Positions 16,991-26,072 of a stretch of 64,000 nt of DNA are shown here, piece after piece. Source of the stretch: Rubinisphaera italica (GTDB lineage: Bacteria > Planctomycetota > Planctomycetia > Planctomycetales > Planctomycetaceae); contig NZ_SJPG01000001.1 in assembly GCF_007859715.1 (NCBI RefSeq), positions 4,428,728 to 4,492,727 on the forward strand, written 5' to 3'. Both the position numbers and the translations under genes were made by a program. The first letter of the stretch is position 1; every line of letters starts with the position of its first letter. The notes beneath the pieces were generated by a model. That model was not told where the DNA came from, ran no database searches, and saw only the letters and a list, made by a program, of their open reading frames with translations.

Positions 16991-17887
16991 TCAACGTGGT
17001 GACTCAAAGTCCAGACCATTCGTCTCAGAAATTTGCTGACTTGAATTTTCGGTCATCTCATCCTGCAACATTGACGAACTTTCAGGAGAGAAAAATGGTA
17101 ATAACAGAATTCCGGGAAGGCGATCGACTTGCTTTTCGTCGGAGTACTTCATTAAGCCAATCCGCATCTTTTCGTGGCCATACTCGGGTTGAGCTCGATA
17201 AGTTCCCATCAGGTAGTCCCACCAAGGTAGATTGAACCCAAAGTTACTGTTCGTTTCGCGATGAATGACTGAGTGATGCACCCGGTGCATGTCGGGAGTG
17301 ACAATAAACCAACGCATCAGTTGATCCAACCAGCCAGCCATTTTGACATTGCTATGATTAAACATACTGGTTGCGTTGAGCAACACTTCAAAAATCAATA
17401 CGGCCAGAGCTGGAGCACCAAGCAGAAGAACTACGGCGAGCTTGATAAGAGCCGAAAGCAGGATTTCAAATGTGTGAAAACGCAAACCCGTTGTGACATC
17501 AATATCCAGGTCTGCATGATGCACCATGTGTAGTCGCCAAAATAAGGGAACTGCATGAAACATAACGTGCTGGAGATAAATCGCCAGATCGAAAGCGAGT
17601 ATGCAAAGCAGGATGACTAACCAGAGCGGCCATTCGACCAAATGCAAAATCCCCCAGTCTCGGGAATCGGCAAATATAGCCGCTCCAACAGCTGTCATCG
17701 GGATGAAAAGCCGGACCAGGCAGATATTCAAAGCCACCAAAATTAAATTGCTGGCCCATCGTGTCGACTTCTGAGCCACAAGCAGTCGCCTCGGCAGAAA
17801 CAGCTCCCAGAGTGCCATAATGAAAAGAACAACCAGAAAAATTCCCAGTCGAACGAAGAGTTCGGTAGATTGCTCAATCCCTTCCAT
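16991..17887 (-). CDS. Sterol desaturase / fatty acid hydroxylase-family membrane protein
   Basis: 298 residues with four to five membrane segments. The di-iron histidine boxes are present: 'HVMFH', 'HMVHHADLD' and 'HRVHHSVIHRETNSNFG', followed by 'WWDYLMGTYRA'. These enzymes hydroxylate or desaturate lipid alkyl chains in the inner membrane using O2. The substrate cannot be predicted; planctomycete relatives are numerous. The start overlaps no neighbour; it ends about 90 bp from the SUMF1-like gene, in convergent orientation. Confidence 0.9.
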   Translation of the reverse strand: MEGIEQSTELFVRLGIFLVVLFIMALWELFLPRRLLVAQKSTRWASNLILVALNICLVRLFIPMTAVGAAIFADSRDWGILHLVEWPLWLVILLCILAFDLAIYLQHVMFHAVPLFWRLHMVHHADLDIDVTTGLRFHTFEILLSALIKLAVVLLLGAPALAVLIFEVLLNATSMFNHSNVKMAGWLDQLMRWFIVTPDMHRVHHSVIHRETNSNFGFNLPWWDYLMGTYRAQPEYGHEKMRIGLMKYSDEKQVDRLPGILLLPFFSPESSSMLQDEMTENSSQQISETNGLDFESPR

Positions 17888-18127
17888 AGCGTTTACTCAT
17901 ATCTGCAGTTGAGGTGGGAAATTTTGAGGAATGTGGTGATCGCAACTGGAAACCAAACTGTATAACATTGTTGGACCAATCCCCACAAATACCATACCTC
18001 TAAATGATTAATCATGATTCCATCGGATCGATGTGACACGATTTGCAGGATTTGATTTCGCCTCGTATGTTACCGTACAACTCATTCAATAGGATTTGAG
18101 AAGCATTTTAACCGGCAAAATATATCC

Positions 18128-19513
18128 ATGTTCTTATTTTCAAAGAAAATCTTCATGACAATTTCAGCTTACCTCAAATTCACTTCGCTGTTAACAATCG
18201 CATTTTTCTTTCATGCAAACATCGATAACTCATTCGCCGCTGAGCAACCCCCCAATATTGTATTTATCCTGAGTGATGATCAGGCGTGGACAGATTATGG
18301 TTTCATGGGGAATGCAGAAGTCAAAACGCCTCATCTCGACAGGTTGTCTGAACAAAGTCTCGTATTCGAGCGAGGCTACGTTGCTGCACCACTGTGTCGT
18401 CCCTCACTGGCATCAATGTTGACAGGACTCTATCCGTTTCAGCATGGGATTACAGGCAATGATGTTGATGGAAAGAATAAGCGTGCGGAATTGGACAGAC
18501 CGGTTCGTCAGGCATTTCATCAGTTCCCAAGCTTTGTCAAACTGTTGTCAGAAAACGGATATCTGGCACATCAGTCTGGAAAATGGTGGGAGGGAGCCTG
18601 GGAAGATGGCGGGTTCACGCACGGCATGACCCATGGCGATCCCAAACGAGGCGGCCGTCACGGGGACGAAGGACTGAAAATCGGACGCACGTCTATGGAA
18701 CCAGTCACAGATTTTATTGACATGGCAACTGCGCAAAAGAAACTATTCCTTATTTGGTATGCACCTTTCCTGCCCCACACCCCGCACAATCCTCCGCGGC
18801 GAATTTTAGAGAAGTACATGCAGGCGGGACACGAACCTGATGTTTCAAAATATTATGCCATGTGCGAATGGTTCGATGAAACCTGCGGAGAATTACTCAA
18901 CCATCTGGAGGAAACGGGACAAACCCAAAACACGATTGTGATTTATATCTGTGATAATGGCTGGGCCGCAGCAAGTACGAATGCGAACGATCCCAACCAG
19001 AAGTTGTGGTCGCAATACGCGCAACGATCAAAAGGCTCTCCATACGATCTGGGTGTTCGCACCCCCATCATGATTTCATGGCCGGGACATGTGAAGCCAG
19101 CACACGTTCAGGACTTGGCACATGCGATCGATATTTTCCCCACCATTGCAGCGGCAACGGGGCTCAATCCACCACCCAGTCTTCCTGGTATCAATCTGCT
19201 GGATGAGAAAAGGCGATCAGATCGAAATACTGTATTCGGTGTCTGTAATTCGGTCCATAATATGTCGCCGGGTCATCCCGATGAAACATTGCAATACCTC
19301 TGGTGTGTGCATGAAGACTGGAAACTTCTTGTTCGCTTTGAGGGCAAGGATACGACACAGTATCGGAATCTCCACATTTGGGATCAATCTCCAGTCAGGT
19401 TATACAATCTCAAAGACGATCCGCATGAAGAAAACGATTTGTCATCTTCCCATCCGGAAATCGTGCAACAGCTGAAATCGAAGATCCATAACTGGCATCC
19501 GGTTGAGGAATAG
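18128..19513 (+). CDS. Exported sulfatase with a non-canonical formylglycine motif
   Basis: 461 residues; signal peptide about 10-38. Metal site 'VFILSDDQAWTDYG' (D50, D51), 'SGKWWEGAW' in place of the usual GKWHLG, and 'YICDNGWAA'. The active-site stretch is 'PLCRPSLASMLTGLYP': Cys90 is followed by x-P-S but position 94 is Leu where the consensus has Arg. The rest of the fold is normal, so it is probably active, but the change may affect modification by the activating enzyme or substrate-site charge. It is convergent with the BNR-like gene 8 bp away. Confidence 0.88.
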   Translation: MFLFSKKIFMTISAYLKFTSLLTIAFFFHANIDNSFAAEQPPNIVFILSDDQAWTDYGFMGNAEVKTPHLDRLSEQSLVFERGYVAAPLCRPSLASMLTGLYPFQHGITGNDVDGKNKRAELDRPVRQAFHQFPSFVKLLSENGYLAHQSGKWWEGAWEDGGFTHGMTHGDPKRGGRHGDEGLKIGRTSMEPVTDFIDMATAQKKLFLIWYAPFLPHTPHNPPRRILEKYMQAGHEPDVSKYYAMCEWFDETCGELLNHLEETGQTQNTIVIYICDNGWAAASTNANDPNQKLWSQYAQRSKGSPYDLGVRTPIMISWPGHVKPAHVQDLAHAIDIFPTIAAATGLNPPPSLPGINLLDEKRRSDRNTVFGVCNSVHNMSPGHPDETLQYLWCVHEDWKLLVRFEGKDTTQYRNLHIWDQSPVRLYNLKDDPHEENDLSSSHPEIVQQLKSKIHNWHPVEE

Positions 19514-19521
19514 TTTAAGTG

Positions 19522-20802
19522 TTATGCCGGTTTTGGCTTAATGAATAAAACTTCGCCTCGTTCAATCCATCCTTTTCTCAGATCGACTCGAAACCAACCT
19601 TCGCTATTTTTTTTGTGAAAGCGAACTGGGGATCGCTTTCCGAATTCTTTCAGATCGTACTCGGCCCAGGTCTTGCCCATATCTGGTGAGATCGTAAAGC
19701 CTGTTGAATAGGGTGAGGCGGGGGCGTAGTGTGCAGAGAGTATTACTTCGTCCTCGATGATCATGTTGGCGGATTCATAGAGCGGATTGAAGAGTCGGGT
19801 ATGCTTTTTGATATCCACGAGATCGCCCGGTGCACAGGTAAAGATTCCACGATCGTGCGGCATGGTGCCGTTGTTTCCATTGGCATCGGCTGCCCAATAA
19901 AGTTGGCCATCCACAAAGTTGATCCCACCGGATTTAAAACGTGAGTTGGAATTCACCGAAACGAGAACCTGCCAGTCCCATACATCCTGAGTTTTATCAT
20001 AAGTTCCGCGCAGCCAGTGACATTCCTGCTTATTTGTCCCATCGGCTGCCGTTCGATCGTGATCGCCAGTGCAAGCATAAAATGCATTCTCCGACGGGTT
20101 GTAAGCCACGGAATGAACATGGCGACAGACCACAGGATTTTCCGGGTTGCCGAGCATATCCCCTTCTTGGGCATCCTTCTGTTGAAAGACTGGATTTTGA
20201 CCAAATGAATATGCGATTTTTACAGTCTGGCCCTGATCGGTCGAATAATAAATGTTGACAGGAACCGCTCCGCCCATGACGTTGCAATAATTCCCCCAGA
20301 CCAGCATCTCCTCACCATCAACATCCCAGGTATGAACGCCATCGAGCGGATGGAAGTACCAACCGGGATTGTTCGGATCAAGTGGAGTATGAGGTCGATA
20401 ATCGCTGCCATCAGGATTCTTGACGATGACTTGATTGTAAGTCTTTAAATCATCGGTACTCAGATAAAGTTTTGTGCGCGTTGCAAAGAGAATGTTTCCA
20501 TTTTTCATGATGCAGCTGAAAGTAATGTTATCTGCATTGCGAAAGTTCGCATCATGTGGCCAGGTTTTTCCATTGTCTTCAGAGAGGTAGACTTTTCCGT
20601 AGCCGAACCCAAAGGCTTTATTGTCACGTTGCGAATCAATGTACGGCCCTTCTGGCGCGAGGCGGTACCAGAAATGATCTGTCGATGCGATCTCACTTGA
20701 ATCTGCCTGAACAGCTTGATTACCTGACAGAAGCAGACTGCCGAAACTGGCAGCAGAAGCCGCCAGGAAGTGACGTCGTGTGGCCTGTGAAATTTTATCC
20801 AT
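19522..20802 (-). CDS. Tat-exported BNR/exo-sialidase-like beta-propeller protein
   Basis: 426 residues from the ATG at 20802; the start is chosen because the Tat signal 'TRRHFLAASAASFGSLLLSG' begins right after. The mature part has repeated Asp-box-like turns ('YLSEDNGKTWP', 'YYSTDQGQTVK', 'TISPDMGKTWAEY'), the hallmark of BNR/sialidase propellers. No sialidase catalytic arrangement could be verified. It may bind or process a glycan outside the cytoplasm. It is transcribed divergently from the heme-propeller gene at 21074. Confidence 0.7.
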   Translation of the reverse strand: MDKISQATRRHFLAASAASFGSLLLSGNQAVQADSSEIASTDHFWYRLAPEGPYIDSQRDNKAFGFGYGKVYLSEDNGKTWPHDANFRNADNITFSCIMKNGNILFATRTKLYLSTDDLKTYNQVIVKNPDGSDYRPHTPLDPNNPGWYFHPLDGVHTWDVDGEEMLVWGNYCNVMGGAVPVNIYYSTDQGQTVKIAYSFGQNPVFQQKDAQEGDMLGNPENPVVCRHVHSVAYNPSENAFYACTGDHDRTAADGTNKQECHWLRGTYDKTQDVWDWQVLVSVNSNSRFKSGGINFVDGQLYWAADANGNNGTMPHDRGIFTCAPGDLVDIKKHTRLFNPLYESANMIIEDEVILSAHYAPASPYSTGFTISPDMGKTWAEYDLKEFGKRSPVRFHKKNSEGWFRVDLRKGWIERGEVLFIKPKPA

Positions 20803-21073
20803 GATTAGTTCTTTCTCATGCTCGTATTGAAGAGATTGGAATGAGCGTCTCGGATCGGATTTGGCCGGACTCAATGCAATAATCACTTTAATCGGATTCA
20901 ACAAAAAAGCCATGATACGAATATCACTGACTTGATGCTGAATCTCAATAAGTGGATTTCCCGAGGCCGGATTTCCTGCTAAAATATGCAGCCTTGCTTA
21001 TGGTTCCTTAGTGCACCTGTCGCGGTATGAACCATGTGTTATCCCGTTCAAATTACTAAATGAATTTTGAATT

Positions 21074-23716
21074 ATGACCATTAAAACACTGTTTTTATCG
21101 ATCTCGGTTCTCACTCTATTTGTGTTTTCAACTTCAGACATGTTCGCTCAGGAAGCAGATGGCACTCAAAAGACTGAAACAAAGAAAGCTCCTCCCAAAA
21201 AATCTCGCAGACAAACCACTGTCGGTCCAGCTATTGGGGGAAACACAGCCACGCCCGTCGATCGTATTCATGCCGCTGATGGATTTCAGGTGGAATTACT
21301 GTATTCTGTTCCCGGGCTTGAACAAGGTTCCTGGGTGAATTTGTGTACGGACGATCAAGGACGTCTTCTCGTTAGTGATCAATTTGGAGGACTGTATCGG
21401 ATTACACCTCCTCCCGTTGGAGAGGTCGTCGAACCGGAATCCGTGGAAAAAGTGCCCGCGGATATTCGAGCGGTCAACGGAATGGTCTGGGCATTCGGAG
21501 CGCTGTATGTTGGTGTGAATGACTACGAACAGAAAATTCCCTCTGGCTTGTATCGGATTACCGATAGCAATGGAGACGATCAACTTGACAAAGTCGAACT
21601 CCTGCATGAAGTGAAATCGAAAAGTGATCATGGCGTGCATGCACTTATGCCGACTCCTGACGGTCAAGCTCTCTATCTGATCACTGGCAACAATACGACT
21701 CCACCCGAGTTGGCTGAGACCTCACCTGTCGCGCAGGTCTGGGGAGAAGATCATCTGCTGCCAAGCATGCCGGATGGACGAGGTCACAACCGGGGAGTTT
21801 TGGCCCCTGGTGGAATTATCTATCGGGTTTCACCAGATGGAAAAATTTTTGAAGCTTACGCATCCGGCTTTCGAAACATTTTCGATGCGGCAATCAATCG
21901 TGATGGGGAACTGTTTACTTACGATGCCGACATGGAGTACGACTTCAATACACCGTGGTATCGCCCCACGCGAATTTGTCACGTAACCAGTGGAGCCGAG
22001 TTCGGCTGGCGAAATGGAGCCGGCAAAAGAATGCCATTTTATGCCGACAATCTGCCCGGTATTCTCGATATCGGTCCGGGATCTCCCACTGGTGTCACGT
22101 TTGGATATGGCGCGAAGTTTCCTGCGAAGTATCAGAATGCCCTTTATGCTCTCGACTGGAGCTGGGGCAAACTTTATGCCGTGCATTTGCAGCCCGATGG
22201 TTCTTCCTACAAGGCAACCAAAGAAGAATTTGTGACCGGTGCTCCGCTGCCGATAACCGATGCCATTATCAATCCCAAAGATGGGGCCATGTATTTCACA
22301 ATCGGTGGCCGTCGCGTTCAGTCTGGGCTTTACCGAGTGACCTATGTGGGAGAGGAATCGACTGCTCCCGTTCCCAACGTGAGCAGCGAGAGTATGGACA
22401 GAGCCATAAGGCATCAACTGGAAGCATTTCACGGCAAGCAGGATCCTCAGGCAATCGAATTCGCTTGGCCTTATCTCTCCAGTGAAGACCGTTTCATTCA
22501 ATTTGCAGCCCGGACTGCGATAGAGCACCAGCCAATCGAGACCTGGGCTGACAAAGCTCTCACAGAGCAGGATCCCTCCAGGCAAGTCGTTGCACTGCTG
22601 GCCCTGGCACGGGTCTCTGGAGTCTGTCCGCAGCATCGAAATGAGAAGTCTTCGCCTGTCGATATCGAGATGCGAAAGAAACTTCTGACCGCAGTCCTGT
22701 CGATCGATGTCAGCAAGCTGGAACTTCCTGAACAACTGACATTACAACGGACAATTCAGATCATTCTAAATCGATTTGGAAGACCAGATGAGGCAATCGT
22801 TCAGAAATTGATTGAACAGAACGATCCCCTCTTTCCTTCGGACTCAGCCGAGTTGAACTGGTTGCTCTGCGAAACGCTGGCCTGGCTGCAGTCTCCCACG
22901 GTCGCCGAAAAGGCGATGAAACTGATCGCCGATGCTCCCACGCAGGAAGAGCAAATGCAATACGCGCGATCCATTCGCATGCTCAACACCGGTTGGACGA
23001 AAGAATTGCGAACCGAATATCTGGAATGGTTCCTGAAAGCAGCCAATTACAAAGGGGGGGCGAGTTTCGATAAATTTATCGAGTTCATCCGAGATGATGC
23101 TGTCGCCTCAATGAGTGATTCTGAAAAAGAAGCCCTGGCCGAGCTCCTGGCAAAGAAGCCCGTCAAAAAGTCTGCTCTGGAAAATCTGGGAGAGGTGTTT
23201 GTAGGTCGAGAAGAAAAGACCTGGACGCTTGATGAATTATCAGCCGTCGCACAAACCGATTTGAAAGATCGAGACTTTGAAAACGGTCGCCGGATGTTTG
23301 CCGCATCGGGCTGTTACGCCTGTCACCGCTTTGGAAATCAGGGCGGCATGACCGGTCCCGACCTGACCTCTGCAGGACGCCGCTATTCCCCGCACGATTT
23401 ACTCGATCAGGTCATTAACCCGAGCAAAGTCATCAATGAACAGTTTTCTGCAATTACCGTAGTTACCGAGAAGGGATTGGTCCATACCGGTGTCGTCGTG
23501 AATCTCAGTGGAGACTCGATGACACTGAATACCGATTTGACCGATCCCAATAAGCGGGTCTCTATTGATCGAAAAGAGATTGATGAAATCGTTGTTTCGA
23601 AAACCTCACCCATGCCTGCAGGGTTATTCAATAAAATGACGAAAGATGAAATCCTCGACTTAATCGCCTACCTGATCAGCGTGGGCGATTCACAACACGA
23701 ATACTTTGCGAAATAG
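21074..23716 (+). CDS. PVC-type beta-propeller / HEAT / cytochrome c protein (membrane-bound dehydrogenase-like)
   Basis: 880 residues with a signal peptide (about 1-25). Residues about 60-440 are a sugar-dehydrogenase-like propeller: 'GFQVELLYSVPG', 'DDQGRLLVSDQFGGLYRI' and 'ASGFRNIFDAAINRDGELFTYDADMEYD'. A helical HEAT-like segment covers about 450-700. The C-terminus is a c-type cytochrome with heme motif CYACH (747-751), 'GMTGPDLTSAGRRYSPHDLLDQVINPS' and distal Met candidates near 'SPMPAGLFNKM'. It probably oxidises a sugar or alcohol in the periplasm and passes electrons to its heme. It has the same domain order as the C-terminal two thirds of the large fusion at 56.9 kb. Confidence 0.88.
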   Translation: MTIKTLFLSISVLTLFVFSTSDMFAQEADGTQKTETKKAPPKKSRRQTTVGPAIGGNTATPVDRIHAADGFQVELLYSVPGLEQGSWVNLCTDDQGRLLVSDQFGGLYRITPPPVGEVVEPESVEKVPADIRAVNGMVWAFGALYVGVNDYEQKIPSGLYRITDSNGDDQLDKVELLHEVKSKSDHGVHALMPTPDGQALYLITGNNTTPPELAETSPVAQVWGEDHLLPSMPDGRGHNRGVLAPGGIIYRVSPDGKIFEAYASGFRNIFDAAINRDGELFTYDADMEYDFNTPWYRPTRICHVTSGAEFGWRNGAGKRMPFYADNLPGILDIGPGSPTGVTFGYGAKFPAKYQNALYALDWSWGKLYAVHLQPDGSSYKATKEEFVTGAPLPITDAIINPKDGAMYFTIGGRRVQSGLYRVTYVGEESTAPVPNVSSESMDRAIRHQLEAFHGKQDPQAIEFAWPYLSSEDRFIQFAARTAIEHQPIETWADKALTEQDPSRQVVALLALARVSGVCPQHRNEKSSPVDIEMRKKLLTAVLSIDVSKLELPEQLTLQRTIQIILNRFGRPDEAIVQKLIEQNDPLFPSDSAELNWLLCETLAWLQSPTVAEKAMKLIADAPTQEEQMQYARSIRMLNTGWTKELRTEYLEWFLKAANYKGGASFDKFIEFIRDDAVASMSDSEKEALAELLAKKPVKKSALENLGEVFVGREEKTWTLDELSAVAQTDLKDRDFENGRRMFAASGCYACHRFGNQGGMTGPDLTSAGRRYSPHDLLDQVINPSKVINEQFSAITVVTEKGLVHTGVVVNLSGDSMTLNTDLTDPNKRVSIDRKEIDEIVVSKTSPMPAGLFNKMTKDEILDLIAYLISVGDSQHEYFAK

Positions 23717-23810
23717 TCGCTACATGACCGTGCGCGATTTTTGGACACTCTTGAAATGAGAGATTCGCTCGATATGCTGCATCAAATCCTTAAATAATCA
23801 GTGATTTTCT

Positions 23811-23892
23811 GGGTGGCACGTCCCAGAACGAAGTGATGGGCGTGGGGATTGCAAACGACCACGCCCTTCGCTTTGCTCAGGGCGTGCCACCC
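23811..23892. repeat. Long imperfect inverted repeat (interspersed palindrome)
   Basis: GGGTGGCACG at 23811 pairs with CGTGCCACCC ending at 23892. The arms are about 34 bp with several mismatches and the inner ends are GGGCGTGG / CCACGCCC, around a short loop. It lies in the 560-bp gene-free stretch 23717-24276 after the heme-propeller gene. No transposase is present. The rest of that stretch holds only the short repeat at 24019-24041. Confidence 0.8.
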
Positions 23893-24018
23893 ATGATCCA
23901 ATCATTTCGACTTCAATCTTATTCCAACTGTATAATAATTGCGCACAGTCATTTAGTGGATCGTTCCGATTAAAACTTCGGGTTTTGTGCCACTAATAAT
24001 TTGGGTTGATGTTCTTAT

Positions 24019-24041
24019 AAAGCACGATAACGGAGTGCGTT
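24019..24041 (+). repeat. 23-bp short repeat, copy A
   Basis: The sequence AAAGCACGATAACGGAGTGC followed by GTT recurs with one difference, on the opposite strand, at 32744-32766, between the two exbD genes. Both copies are intergenic. Confidence 0.6.
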
Positions 24042-24276
24042 ACCGTTATTTGATGACCAAATCCAAGCCCTGAAAGGGGACTGGGAACAGATTGAGGATT
24101 GGCGTCCGCTGATTTCTTGTTTTGTGTTTTCGATCTAACTGCAGCAAAACACAGGCATTATTCCAGATCACCATATGCTGACAGATAAAGAGTGGTAAAA
24201 CATGTTCTCCGCATTCAAAGATCATACACGGCTTGCGATCATCAATTCTGCTCACCGGGTGTCGTTTAAAAGGCAT

Positions 24277-25653
24277 ATGCAAATTAGAATAATATTCTAC
24301 TCGATTCTGTTCGCAGCGGCGGCAATTGTCCAACTCATCGATACGCCACCAGTTGACGCAGATCAACCCGATCGCCCAAATCTGATTTTCATCATGGCCG
24401 ATGACATGGGCTATGAGTGTGTAGAAGTTAATGGAGGCACTTCCTATAAAACGCCCCGTTTGAATCAGCTGGCTGATACCGGGATGCGATTTACTCATGC
24501 GTATTCTCAGCCAATCTGCACTCCTTCACGGGTTGAGTTGATGACTGGAAAATACAATCAGCGTAATTACATCCGCTTCGGAGTCCTCGATCCCGCTCAG
24601 ACGACATTCGCTCAGGTACTCAAAAAAGCGGGCTACAAAACTTGTATTGCCGGTAAGTGGCAGCTTGAAGGAGGACTCGAGGGGCCGCATCATTTTGGAT
24701 TTGATGAATATTGTCTCTGGCAGTTGACCCGTCGTCCGAGTCGTTATCCCAGTCCCGGACTGGAAATCAATGGTAAAGAAGTCGACTTCCCCGGCAAATA
24801 CGGGCCAGACATCGCCAGCGATTTTATTTGCGATTTCATTAAACGAAATGATGATCAGCCGTTCCTGGTTTATTATCCGATGATTTTGCCTCACTGGCCA
24901 TTCGAACCGACGCCGGACAGTGAAGAATGGGATCCGAATTCCCAAGGGGCTGGCGGCAGTCAAAAGCATCCTGAATATTTTGTCGACATGGTGAACTACA
25001 CCGACAAAATGGTTGGCAAGATTATCGATCAACTCGATGCCTCGGGGTTGCGTGAGAACACGCTCGTCATCTTCACAGGCGACAATGGCACTGCGACCAG
25101 TGTGACGTCCATGATTTACGGGAAATCGTTTCAGGGAGGTAAGGGAAGCCCGACTGATGCCGGGATGCATGTCCCGATGATTGCCAACTGGCCCGGCACG
25201 ATTTCCTCAGGTATCGTCAATGAGAATCTCGTCGATTTTACCGACATCTTCCCGACGCTGATCGGGACCGCTGGCGTCGCTCCTCCGGATGATTTGGAAC
25301 TGGACGGTAAAAGCATTCTTCCTCAGTTACTGGGCAAAAATACGGAACCACGGGAATTTATTTATTGCTGGTATGCCCGCAATGGAGGCAAAACGGGCGA
25401 TGAATTCGTGCAGAACAAGACGTTCAAGTTTTATCGGGACGGACAATACTATAACATTGCGAATGATCCACGCGAAAAAACGCCGCTGGATGTGAACAGT
25501 CTTAATCCCAGGGCTCAGGAAAATCTGACGAGTCTCAAACAGGCCCTGTCAAAATACGATAATACTCGGGTGATGCTGCCAGAGCCTTATCCGAAACAAG
25601 TAACTCCTGCTCAAAAGAGTCCAAAGAAGAAAAAACAGAAAAATTCCCAATGA
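24277..25653 (+). CDS. Exported sulfatase
   Basis: 458 residues from the ATG at 24277, preferred to the ATG 75 bp upstream because AAAAGG precedes it and a signal peptide begins there ('IIFYSILFAAAAIVQL'). Metal residues: 'FIMADDMGYE' (D42, D43). Formylglycine motif 'CTPSRVELMTGKY' with Cys81. 'GKWQLEGG' replaces GKWHLG and 'FTGDNGTAT' completes the site. The C-terminus is a Lys-rich tail. The stop overlaps the start of the receiver gene (ATGA), so the two are translationally coupled. Confidence 0.92.
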   Translation: MQIRIIFYSILFAAAAIVQLIDTPPVDADQPDRPNLIFIMADDMGYECVEVNGGTSYKTPRLNQLADTGMRFTHAYSQPICTPSRVELMTGKYNQRNYIRFGVLDPAQTTFAQVLKKAGYKTCIAGKWQLEGGLEGPHHFGFDEYCLWQLTRRPSRYPSPGLEINGKEVDFPGKYGPDIASDFICDFIKRNDDQPFLVYYPMILPHWPFEPTPDSEEWDPNSQGAGGSQKHPEYFVDMVNYTDKMVGKIIDQLDASGLRENTLVIFTGDNGTATSVTSMIYGKSFQGGKGSPTDAGMHVPMIANWPGTISSGIVNENLVDFTDIFPTLIGTAGVAPPDDLELDGKSILPQLLGKNTEPREFIYCWYARNGGKTGDEFVQNKTFKFYRDGQYYNIANDPREKTPLDVNSLNPRAQENLTSLKQALSKYDNTRVMLPEPYPKQVTPAQKSPKKKKQKNSQ

Positions 25654-26021
25654 AAAAGAAGGTCCTCAGTGTTGGTCAGTGTGTTCCCGATGATGGAGCT
25701 CTTAAAAATTATCTGACCACTCATTTTGATGTTGAGTTCACCCGTTCACCGAACAAAGAAGATGCACTGGCAAAAATCCGGACTCAGCCATTCGATTTGA
25801 TCACCGTGAACCGCAAGCTTGATGAAGACTACACCGATGGGATGGAAGTCATCAAATCGATACAGTCCGATCCCGATATCAATACGACTCCCGTGATGCT
25901 GGTGACGAATTATCCTGAGTCGCAGGATGAAGCGGTCGCAGCAGGGGCTGAGTATGGTTTCGGAAAACTCGAGTACAACAAACCGGAAGTTCTGGAACGG
26001 TTGAAGAAGTATCTCGGGTAG
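25650..26021 (+). CDS. Receiver-domain (CheY-like) protein without the phospho-acceptor Asp
   Basis: 123 residues, a stand-alone receiver fold. The acidic pocket pair is present ('PDDGAL', D14/D15), as are the later Thr ('MLVTNYP') and Lys ('GFGKLEYNKP'). The expected phosphorylated Asp at the end of strand 3 is Asn54 ('DLITVNRKL'), so it should not be phosphorylated normally. There is no output domain. It overlaps the sulfatase stop by 4 bases and precedes hemE by 51 bp. The role is unknown; phosphorylation-independent signalling is possible. Confidence 0.8.
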   Translation: MKKKVLSVGQCVPDDGALKNYLTTHFDVEFTRSPNKEDALAKIRTQPFDLITVNRKLDEDYTDGMEVIKSIQSDPDINTTPVMLVTNYPESQDEAVAAGAEYGFGKLEYNKPEVLERLKKYLG

Positions 26022-26072
26022 ATAGTCATCGATAATGAAAAGTTAAGTCCCCCCTCCCTCTGGGAGAAGGAT

